Source: Calditrichota bacterium (lineage in GTDB: Bacteria > Zhuqueibacterota > Zhuqueibacteria > Zhuqueibacterales > Geothermadaptataceae). From it: 7,252 nt of DNA. The number at the start of each line of letters is the position of its first letter. The stretch's first letter is position 1. Shown here in pieces: positions 1 through 6,190 of this stretch. The notes under the pieces are model-generated. The model was not told the DNA's origin. It searched no databases and saw nothing but the letters and a program-made list of their open reading frames with translations. The position numbers and the translations under genes are program-made. The stretch is taken from positions 1 through 7,252 of the forward strand of contig QQUM01000268.1 in assembly GCA_008501545.1 (NCBI GenBank). The letters run 5' to 3'.

Positions 1-360
1 GCAGGCAAACAGAGCAATGCAGAAAAGCGTGCATCCGAGCGTTTCAATTGCTGGTGTAATCTGCAATTTCACCATCAGGCAGCCTGGCAAAGAGGGATTG
101 CTACTGATATAAGTGAAACAGGGATGCATGTTGTTACACTTCACCCGCTAAAAAAAGGGAGCCGGGTCCAGGTCTGTCTCGACGAGCCGGGAAGCCTCGA
201 CTACAACACGATTTATGGAGAGGTTGTCTGGAGAAATGACCAATCGCCTTTTGATTCAAAAAACCGGATAGCGCCCGGGATGGGCATTCATTTTACTTCA
301 AGACTTCCGGTCGCGGCATCAGAACTTGCCAAAAACCATCAAAACTATGCCAATGTATAA
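1..360 (+). CDS. PilZ-domain protein, 5' end cut by the window edge
   Basis: The reading frame is open from base 1 to the TAA at 358-360, giving 119 residues with no start inside the window that would keep the domain whole; the first ATG (124) lies inside the domain. Both hallmarks of the c-di-GMP-binding PilZ domain are visible. An RxxxR motif (R-A-S-E-R) sits at visible residues 10-14, and a DxSxxG motif (DISETG) at 36-41. They are followed by the expected beta-strand pattern, ending in GEVVW and PGMGIHF. In this family the two motifs wrap an intercalated c-di-GMP dimer. The protein probably senses c-di-GMP, but its output is unknown: anything N-terminal to the domain lies outside the window, so it could be a stand-alone PilZ protein or the C-terminal domain of a larger one. 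About 25 residues follow the domain and show no recognised motif. It converges on glgC. Confidence 0.85.
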   Translation, partial: AGKQSNAEKRASERFNCWCNLQFHHQAAWQRGIATDISETGMHVVTLHPLKKGSRVQVCLDEPGSLDYNTIYGEVVWRNDQSPFDSKNRIAPGMGIHFTSRLPVAASELAKNHQNYANV

Positions 361-399
361 AAAAAATGCAGTGCAAGTATAATCACACTGTGCACTGCA
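359..399 (-). terminator. Rho-independent terminator of glgC
   Basis: A perfect 9-bp inverted repeat, TGCAGTGCA at 367-375 and TGCACTGCA at 391-399, encloses a 15-base loop. On the minus strand the hairpin is followed at once by eight T residues (complement of the A run 359-366), the layout of an intrinsic terminator. It begins 11 bases after the glgC stop codon. On the plus strand no T-tract follows the hairpin, so it should act mainly on glgC transcripts. The T-tract overlaps the last two bases of the PilZ-gene stop codon, so the two convergent genes are packed tightly. Confidence 0.75.
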
Positions 400-409
400 A
401 TCATTCAAC

Positions 410-1702
410 TCAACTAATCACAGCACCATCTTCTATGACGGCATCCTTCGGGACGATTAAAATTCCGTCGCGGATAGAATAATTCATGTCCGTTTTTTCA
501 TTGCTTCGGCCTGCCGCCAACATTTTTACATTCTTGCCAATACGTGCGTTTTTATCGATGATGGCTTTTTCTATTACCGTTTTTTCGCCTATCCCGACAG
601 GTGGCAAACCATTGCTGTCATTGTCCTTGAGCTCGCCTTCCATCTCCATGAAATCCGCTCCCATCAGCACGACGCCTCTCAGTTTACATCCCTTTTTCAC
701 AACACTGCGTACCCCGACGATACTTCCTGAAATTTCGGAATGATCAAGACGCGCCGCATCACATATCAGCGATTGGGTGATGTTGCAATCATCTATTTGT
801 GCTCCGGGCAAAAAACGTGCGTGTGTATAAATTGGTTTGTTTTCTTCATAGAAATTAAACTTCGGTTCCGGCTTGGTCAGATCAATCATCGCATCGTAAA
901 AGGACTTGATGGTACCGATATCCTCCCAATAGTCATCAAAATAATGCGCAACGACATTGTATTTTTTAATTGCTTGTGGGAAGATTCCTTTGCCAAAATC
1001 GCTTTCGTTGCTTTCTTCAAGCATTTCGAACAACGCCTTGCGTGAGAAAATATAAATCCCCATGGATGCGAGCATGCAATCTGTAGAGCCGGAATAACCT
1101 TGCGCCTTCACCCATTGCATGTTTGGTGCGAATAGTTTTAATAATTCCGGACTATCCGGTTTCTCGTAGAAACTGACAATCTTCCCTTTGTTATCCGTTT
1201 TCAAAACACCAAACTGATCGGCATTCTCCTTGCTGATCGGCAATACAGAGACCGTAACATCCGCATTTTGCGCCTGGTGGGTTTCCAGCATATGGCGATA
1301 ATTCATACGGTAGAGATGGTCACCGGATAAAATGATAAAATATTCGAAGTCTTTGTTTCGCAGATAGATTAAATTCTGCCGGACCGCATCGGCTGTTCCC
1401 TGATACCAGTTCGAATTGCTCAGGGTTTGTTGTGCTGCCAGTATTTGTGCGAAACCATTCGACCATGGTGGAAATGGGTAAGTTTGTGTCAAATGTCGAT
1501 GAAGTGATTCGGAAGCGAATTGAGTTAGAACAAACATTTTGCGTATGCCTGAATGGAGGCAGTTGCTCATTGGAACATCGATAAGGCGAAATTTTCCAGC
1601 AATCGGCACAGCGGGTTTTGATCGTTTTTCGGTGAGTGGGCTCAACCGCGATCCCTGACCTCCCGCCAAAACAATGGCAATCAGATTTTCAATAAGTTGC
1701 AT
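410..1702 (-). CDS. glgC: Glucose-1-phosphate adenylyltransferase (ADP-glucose pyrophosphorylase)
   Basis: This cytoplasmic enzyme makes ADP-glucose and pyrophosphate from ATP and glucose-1-phosphate, the committed and usually allosterically controlled step of bacterial glycogen synthesis. The 430-residue product is full length. The nucleotidyltransferase domain starts with the pyrophosphorylase signature GGQGSRL at residues 14-20 and KPAVP at 29-33. It continues with WYQGTADAVRQN (99-110), SGDHLYRM with the metal-binding/catalytic Asp (126-133), the sugar-phosphate-binding FYEKP (178-182), SDFGKGIFP (234-242) and YWEDIGTI (258-265). From about residue 290 the sequence has the hexapeptide-like pattern of the C-terminal left-handed beta-helix. 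The ending DGAVIS, the QGTADAVRQ motif and the longer stretch between FYEKP and ASMGIYIF (residues 212-219) resemble cyanobacterial and plant enzymes more than E. coli GlgC. The ATG at 1702 has purine-rich GGGAAGAG just upstream, and the pyrophosphorylase fold begins only about eight residues in. No other glg gene is in the window. Confidence 0.96.
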   Translation of the reverse strand: MQLIENLIAIVLAGGQGSRLSPLTEKRSKPAVPIAGKFRLIDVPMSNCLHSGIRKMFVLTQFASESLHRHLTQTYPFPPWSNGFAQILAAQQTLSNSNWYQGTADAVRQNLIYLRNKDFEYFIILSGDHLYRMNYRHMLETHQAQNADVTVSVLPISKENADQFGVLKTDNKGKIVSFYEKPDSPELLKLFAPNMQWVKAQGYSGSTDCMLASMGIYIFSRKALFEMLEESNESDFGKGIFPQAIKKYNVVAHYFDDYWEDIGTIKSFYDAMIDLTKPEPKFNFYEENKPIYTHARFLPGAQIDDCNITQSLICDAARLDHSEISGSIVGVRSVVKKGCKLRGVVLMGADFMEMEGELKDNDSNGLPPVGIGEKTVIEKAIIDKNARIGKNVKMLAAGRSNEKTDMNYSIRDGILIVPKDAVIEDGAVIS

Positions 1703-1739
1703 CTCTTCCCTTCCCGTTTTTTAAATATGTGTTAGGCTA

Positions 1740-1766
1740 CTCAGAAAGCCAGTAAGACTTTTTGAG
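1740..1766. other. Imperfect hairpin in the gap upstream of glgC
   Basis: CTCAGAAAG (1740-1748) and CTTTTTGAG (1758-1766) form an 8-of-9 inverted repeat around a 9-base loop. The odd position would be a G-U pair in plus-strand RNA but an A-C mismatch in minus-strand RNA, which is the strand expected to be transcribed here. No T-tract follows it on the minus strand. It lies between the stop of the CcmH-like gene and the start of glgC, so it could be a weak 3' end or a leader structure. It could equally be chance in AT-rich DNA. Confidence 0.25.
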
Positions 1767-1803
1767 AAAGAATGTTTTTATTCGCGCATTGGGGAAAATT
1801 CTC

Positions 1804-2316
1804 TCAATTATCAAATTTTTGCAGTTCTTTTTCTATACGATCGTCGTAATCCTTCAAGGATTTTCCTCGAGTACCTGAGGTTTTTTGTGCTGTGGGACGA
1901 TGGCGTGCTAAATAAATCCAGACGAGATACCCGCCTATCAACAGGGCAACGACGGGTAGTATGAATACAAAATAATTAAAACCTTCTAGCTTTGGCGTCG
2001 CCAGAATTCGTTCTCCATATTGTGCCACCATAGCTGCTTTAATTTGCTCTTCAGTTTTTCCTTCCTGCAGTCCCTGAAGCACAGCTTCCTGAACTGCGAT
2101 CGCTGCCGCAGAGTTGTGTAAGTTTGCGGTTTCACTCCAACAGCACGGTGCGATAAGCTGTGAGGTGATTACATCAACCTGCTCCTTCGTGACCTGATTT
2201 ACAGGTTGTGTTGTTTGCTGTGCTTTTGTTGAATCAGCCATTTCTTGTCCTTGCAACCACCCCGGAAGGACAAGCATCATTATGCACATGGCTGCACTGA
2301 TTTTTATTTTAAACAT
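1804..2316 (-). CDS. CcmH/NrfF-like cytochrome c biogenesis protein with a Cys-Cys motif
   Basis: A 170-residue protein with an N-terminal signal peptide (hydrophobic core about residues 6-21), a periplasmic domain, one transmembrane segment at about 113-136 and a basic cytoplasmic tail. The periplasmic part matches the CcmH/CycL/NrfF pattern: a cysteine motif (54-59), then a helical region with EGKTEEQI (85-92), the family signature QYGERIL (99-105) and a proline before the membrane helix. Family members with LRCxxC reduce or hold apocytochrome c thiols for haem attachment in the periplasm. Here the motif is LIAPCC, with adjacent cysteines C58-C59 instead of CxxC. The start is the ATG at 2314-2316, because GGAGG (2325-2329 on the minus strand) sits 8 bases upstream. 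An upstream in-frame GTG at 2331 overlaps that ribosome-binding site and is unlikely to be used. No CcmF, CcmE or cytochrome gene is nearby, so the exact role is inferred from family alone. Confidence 0.8.
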   Translation of the reverse strand: MFKIKISAAMCIMMLVLPGWLQGQEMADSTKAQQTTQPVNQVTKEQVDVITSQLIAPCCWSETANLHNSAAAIAVQEAVLQGLQEGKTEEQIKAAMVAQYGERILATPKLEGFNYFVFILPVVALLIGGYLVWIYLARHRPTAQKTSGTRGKSLKDYDDRIEKELQKFDN

Positions 2317-2324
2317 GAATTTTT

Positions 2325-2329
2325 CCTCC
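2325..2329 (-). promoter_or_regulatory. Shine-Dalgarno site that fixes the CcmH-like start
   Basis: GGAGG on the minus strand lies 8 bases upstream of the ATG at 2316. It overlaps the alternative in-frame GTG start at 2329-2331, which argues for the ATG. Similar strong sites appear before other genes in this window, so this organism uses Shine-Dalgarno initiation for at least some genes. Confidence 0.8.
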
Positions 2330-2374
2330 ACAGAAAAATGTACTTTTTGGATAATGTGGTCAAATCGTCACTAT

Positions 2375-2402
2375 ATTATGCGAATAGGCTGGCAGGCCGC
2401 AA
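2375..2402 (-). promoter_or_regulatory. Possible sigma-70-type promoter for the CcmH-like gene
   Basis: On the minus strand TTGCGG (2397-2402) and CATAAT (2375-2380) are separated by 16 bases, about 59 bases upstream of the ATG. The match to TTGACA/TATAAT is partial. The 196-base gap behind the peptidase gene makes a separate promoter reasonable. Nothing else in this gap is recognised, and no clear terminator follows the peptidase gene. Confidence 0.25.
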
Positions 2403-2512
2403 TAACAATAAACGAATTTTCATTGCAAAAACAACCCCAACTGTACGAACACAATACCCGTTAATAAAAAATAAAACTTAAACACAAAAATACAAATGCT
2501 TTATCTATTGTT

Positions 2513-5500
2513 TCAAAATGCTCTTTCAATTCCAACAAGCCAACGCCATTTGAAAGTCTCCTCACCAACGGACAAAAACAAAGGGAAATCGATTCGAAAA
2601 TTGAAAAAATGACCAAAAACATTTCCCAGCCGCTGTGGTGCGCGTGGTTTCCAAAGAAGGCCAAAACCGCCATCATAAACAGGTTTTGGTAAAGAAAAGT
2701 TATCATCTTTTTCAATTAATTTTATTGCGGCAGCATCTGCGAATCCATAAAGCTCAAATTGGAACAGAGAATGAAGACCAGGCAAACCCGAAAAAATGTT
2801 GCGAAATGGATTCCATAGTCCGAATTCAACGCCAAAACCAGCCAAGCGATTTCCAGCAAACCCATCGGCACTCTGTGATTTTCTCATGTACTCTATGTGC
2901 TGCGAATGCAATCCTCGCAGGTTACCGCCACCACCTGCGTGTATGTGCCCTTTTCGACTCCAGGTTAACGGCAATGCACCATAGGCACCAGGCCACCCGT
3001 TCTCTATCCAGTCCGCAGGGCTGCCCATGCTGGCATAAAACATGGAATGTACCGGCGTTCCACGGGTCGCATACCCTGCAAAAGCCCTGGTTCTTAAATT
3101 AATTTTGGCAAGTTTAAACGCATTTATTGCCTGCAGTTTGACGCGACTGTATAATCCACCGGAGCCAGGTAAGGCATTTTCCACTTTGATTTCGACGCGT
3201 CCCAACTGCTGCCAGTGCAATCCAAAAGCATAATTTCGTCGCAGGGTGGTAGTCAGTGTGTTATAGACTTTCGAATCTCCCCGGTTGTCTCCGTTTATCC
3301 AAAACCAGGGCGTGCTCAAATAGTGCGTATTGTAGAGTGAGGCTGATTTTACCGTCAGTGAAAACGTGGTATGCTGTTGATTCCATGGATGCCCTGAAAG
3401 CATGTGCAAATAAGAAATTTCATGTGCCGCATAACCATGATCCATCATACTGTTTACAGCGATATTCGCTTCCCGGTTTTGTCGGTTGATTGGCTGAGTA
3501 TAAGAAAACCGATAACTAACAGGCTCGTCTGGAAACCGGGATGCAAGATTAAACTGTAATTTTATTTGATGATCGCCATTTCGCCACCCGTTCATGTAAC
3601 CGCCATCCAAATGCAATCCCAATCGCATTCCATCAAGTAGATTATAGCCAAGTTTTGGCTGCCAGCGAAATTTATATTTATCTGTTTCCCAGATAGGATA
3701 ACGCCATGCAGGCTCAAATTGCACACGGGGAAGACGGGATGAATAATTATCGAGGCGGTAGATATCGGCAAGCCGCCCACCGGGATCGATTTCCAGAAAA
3801 ACCGGTTTTTTATCGAATGCAATTGTCGCGTTGTATTTATCATTGAACTCACCCCAACCGGTCCATTTTGGCAAGACCAGGGGATTACCCTCATCTTTCA
3901 CATTATAGTTAATGGGAATGAGTGCCGTTTGCTTCGATCCATCAGCAAAGGTGATGGACAATTCAATGGGCATGATCGCTGTGCTTTTTCGCTGCAAATG
4001 AATCTCAGCCAGCCATCTGGTGTTCTGTTTTTTAACTTTAAATTTCTCGATCGCATAATCTATTGTTCGTGTTCTTTTTACCCATTGATCGAAAAACCAG
4101 CGCAGGTCCCATTTGGTGTATTCACGGATAGCCTCGTAGAAATCTTCCCGCTGCGGGTGGCAGAACTGCCACTTCTTAAAATAATGCGCCATTGCCCGGC
4201 GGTGTAATTCTTCACCCAAAACATATTGCAAATTGAAAAGCATAACCGCTGATTTAAAATAGGTCTGCCAGTACTGATAACGCCCCTTGCCTTCCAGTAA
4301 AAACTTGTCCGAGTGGGTCTCAAGTGGAACATCCCGCCCGGCCTTTACAGCATTATAGTATTGAATGTAATTGGAATATCGCTCTCGGTTATCATTGGCA
4401 TAGGCAAAGTCCTCGCTGTCATTTCTCGTTTCCGGCGTTTTAACGAGCTTGTCAATAGCCCACCAGGTGAGGAATTGTGTAAATCCTTCATCCATAAAAG
4501 CACTGTACGTTTCATTGGAACCGACCATACCATAAAACCAGTTATGGCCGATCTCGTGTGCGAAGAGATCGTAGTATTCCGGAGAAAAACCGCCATCGAA
4601 AGTGATCATCGGGTATTCCATGCCATCATCGACGTCAGCGACGATCATTTTATGATAGGCGTATTCACCAAAATCCTGCGACAGCACACGTACGACATCC
4701 GCAGCGAATTCTGCTGCATCATGCCAATAAGCAGCCTTCCACTGCCGGACGAAGGCGTAGCAACGGATGCCATTCCATTGCGCCTGTCCAATCCGGAAAG
4801 ATGGATCAGCCGTCCAGGCAAAGTCATGCACATTGACCGCTTTATAGCGCCATGTTTTCGTTAAGCCAGGCTCAGGTTTGATCAGAGTTCTGGGAAATAC
4901 TTTGTCCCCGCCAATAAAATTTTCAAGCGCCAGTTTTTGCATCAGGGTGTCCGGCAGAACCTCACCCCTGTTGAGCAAATAACCTGTTGCGGCCACAATA
5001 TAATCATGCGGTAACGTCAAACTCACTTCAAAGGTCCCGAAATCGCCATAAAATTCCCGTTCGAGATGCTGTTCAGTGTTCCAGCCAGCGCTGCGATCGT
5101 ACACGGCAATGCGCGGGTACCAGTGCGCTGCGTTGAATTGTTTTGCCTCGCTGCGTGGGTTGTAATTCATCCGCCGCCGATAGCTGCCGAAATAGGTTTT
5201 AAAATCGATCAGAAAAACAGTTGAATCGCCAGGCAGCAGGGTCTGATTCAAATCGACCTTCATGATTGTATTATCAAACACGACATCCAGGCTATCACCG
5301 GCTGCATCGGTGATGCTTGTAATCGCAATTTGCCCTTTCCGTGTGCCGGCAAGTCGGGAAATAGCGTCGGAATGGGCAGAGCGCAAATATTGATCGAGAT
5401 AGCTGCCTGGTTTAAAAGCATTTTGGTAAAGATGAAAAAAAACAAATTGCAGCGTATCGGGAGAATTATTGAAATACGTCAGTTTTTCACTACCGTAAAT

Positions 5501-5836
5501 AATGCGTGTTTTGGGGTCGAGTTGCGCGGCTATTTGATAATGCACATCCTGCTGCCAATATCCGGCAAACGGAGGACGATTTTTCCAGTAATAAATATTT
5601 TCATCGCTGCGATATGGCACCCCCAGAGATCGCGTGGGATCCACGGGACCACTTGCATGAACCGTGTAAAGGCTCCCCTGGAAAAGAAGAATTATTGTTA
5701 AAAACAAAGTAAAGTGATACCTGGAAGGCAGCGGGAAACAGTTTTTCGTGACTGTAAATATTTGCAGGACCGTATTTTTTGCGCGCGCGACTGAAGGAGA
5801 AAAAAAATTGTACACAATAAATCCAAATATGTTCAT
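2513..5836 (-). CDS. Secreted M1-family zinc metallopeptidase fused to a C-terminal beta-barrel-like domain
   Basis: A 1107-residue protein counted from the ATG at 5836. A signal-peptide-like segment lies at about residues 39-61 (core 42-52, likely cut after VHA at 59-61). Next come the M1 N-terminal saddle domain (about 75-290) and the gluzincin catalytic domain. That domain has GMEYP (405-409, replacing GxMEN, as is common in surface M1 relatives), HEIGH zinc ligands at 427-431, the third ligand Glu450 in MDEGF (HExxH-x18-E), the likely catalytic Tyr526 in TYFKSA, and the closing DLRWFFDQWV (577-586). All key residues for zinc-dependent N-terminal peptide hydrolysis are present. A beta-sandwich-like linker (about 595-690) leads into roughly 400 residues of alternating aromatic/polar strands ending in Phe, with LRGL at 973-976; this reads as an outer-membrane barrel, possibly Omp85-like. 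The start is uncertain: there is no good ribosome-binding site at the ATG or at an in-frame TTG (5860), and the signal segment begins unusually late. Peptidase assignment is firm; barrel assignment is inference. Confidence 0.9.
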   Translation of the reverse strand: MNIFGFIVYNFFSPSVARAKNTVLQIFTVTKNCFPLPSRYHFTLFLTIILLFQGSLYTVHASGPVDPTRSLGVPYRSDENIYYWKNRPPFAGYWQQDVHYQIAAQLDPKTRIIYGSEKLTYFNNSPDTLQFVFFHLYQNAFKPGSYLDQYLRSAHSDAISRLAGTRKGQIAITSITDAAGDSLDVVFDNTIMKVDLNQTLLPGDSTVFLIDFKTYFGSYRRRMNYNPRSEAKQFNAAHWYPRIAVYDRSAGWNTEQHLEREFYGDFGTFEVSLTLPHDYIVAATGYLLNRGEVLPDTLMQKLALENFIGGDKVFPRTLIKPEPGLTKTWRYKAVNVHDFAWTADPSFRIGQAQWNGIRCYAFVRQWKAAYWHDAAEFAADVVRVLSQDFGEYAYHKMIVADVDDGMEYPMITFDGGFSPEYYDLFAHEIGHNWFYGMVGSNETYSAFMDEGFTQFLTWWAIDKLVKTPETRNDSEDFAYANDNRERYSNYIQYYNAVKAGRDVPLETHSDKFLLEGKGRYQYWQTYFKSAVMLFNLQYVLGEELHRRAMAHYFKKWQFCHPQREDFYEAIREYTKWDLRWFFDQWVKRTRTIDYAIEKFKVKKQNTRWLAEIHLQRKSTAIMPIELSITFADGSKQTALIPINYNVKDEGNPLVLPKWTGWGEFNDKYNATIAFDKKPVFLEIDPGGRLADIYRLDNYSSRLPRVQFEPAWRYPIWETDKYKFRWQPKLGYNLLDGMRLGLHLDGGYMNGWRNGDHQIKLQFNLASRFPDEPVSYRFSYTQPINRQNREANIAVNSMMDHGYAAHEISYLHMLSGHPWNQQHTTFSLTVKSASLYNTHYLSTPWFWINGDNRGDSKVYNTLTTTLRRNYAFGLHWQQLGRVEIKVENALPGSGGLYSRVKLQAINAFKLAKINLRTRAFAGYATRGTPVHSMFYASMGSPADWIENGWPGAYGALPLTWSRKGHIHAGGGGNLRGLHSQHIEYMRKSQSADGFAGNRLAGFGVEFGLWNPFRNIFSGLPGLHSLFQFELYGFADAAAIKLIEKDDNFSLPKPVYDGGFGLLWKPRAPQRLGNVFGHFFNFRIDFPLFLSVGEETFKWRWLVGIERAF

Positions 5837-5949
5837 AAACCAAAGAAAGTAAACACCCAATTTATAATTTGTAAAAATTTCCTGCAGAATGCCTCTCTAT
5901 ACTATTCTTTGAAACTGCGCTTAACTCAGAATCTATACTGATTTGAAAA

Positions 5950-5978
5950 AGTATAATAAGAAAAGGAGAGAATCACAA
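5950..5978 (-). promoter_or_regulatory. Possible sigma-70-type promoter for the M1 peptidase gene
   Basis: On the minus strand TTGTGA (5973-5978) and TATACT (5950-5955) are separated by 17 bases, matching the sigma-70 consensus at 4 of 6 and 5 of 6 positions. Transcription would start near 5943 and give a leader of about 107 bases before the ATG at 5836. This is the best promoter-like match on this strand of the divergent region, but the sequence is AT-rich and chance matches are easy. Confidence 0.35.
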
Positions 5979-6135
5979 CATTTGAAACGTTAAACGGCAA
6001 GTTTTCGTCCGGCACACCATAACGCTATCCTCACCTACTACAACCAGCCTGAAGTTCATTTCTATGAAGTTCGATTAACGTTCGTGCATTTTATTTAAGG
6101 TTGAAAAGCAACAGACCGTTATTCATACTGATAAA

Positions 6136-6165
6136 TTGAAAAAATGGTAGATGGACCTGCATAAT
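6136..6165 (+). promoter_or_regulatory. Possible sigma-70-type promoter for the porin gene
   Basis: TTGAAA (6136-6141) and CATAAT (6160-6165) are separated by 18 bases. Transcription would start near 6172, leaving a short leader that just contains the AAGGAAG ribosome-binding site (6179-6185) before the ATG at 6191. The hexamers are close to consensus, but the leader is short and the call rests on sequence match alone. Confidence 0.3.
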
Positions 6166-6190
6166 TTGCATAAATGAAAAGGAAGCCTCT

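Larger units (their letters stand above)
5837..6190. other. Divergent intergenic region between the peptidase and porin genes
   Basis: About 350 AT-rich bases with no convincing gene on either strand. It must hold the promoters of both divergent genes; one candidate for each strand is listed separately. It also contains a short direct repeat, TGAAGTTC at 6050-6057 and 6064-6071, spaced 14 bases start to start, which could be a regulator site or chance. A ribosome-binding-like AAGGAG (5963-5968) is not followed by a usable reading frame. No tRNA, CRISPR or insertion-sequence signature is seen. Confidence 0.6.

Noticed and set aside
740..1045. A 101-codon open frame on the plus strand inside glgC
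   Set aside because: It lies wholly antisense to a conserved, full-length glgC, and its translation shows no recognisable domain; it is a shadow frame.
2381..2400. GGCTGGCAGGCC as a possible hairpin terminator after the peptidase gene
   Set aside because: Only about 3 bp can pair and no T-tract follows on the minus strand.
2635..3102. A 155-codon plus-strand open frame opposite the barrel region of the peptidase
   Set aside because: It is antisense to a continuous 1107-residue gene, has no ribosome-binding site of note, and is low-complexity in composition with many His/Gln/Arg residues typical of shadow translation.
5963..5984. AAGGAG followed by a possible TTG start at 5982
   Set aside because: The frame stops after three codons (TTG AAA CGT TAA), so no peptide of any size is encoded.
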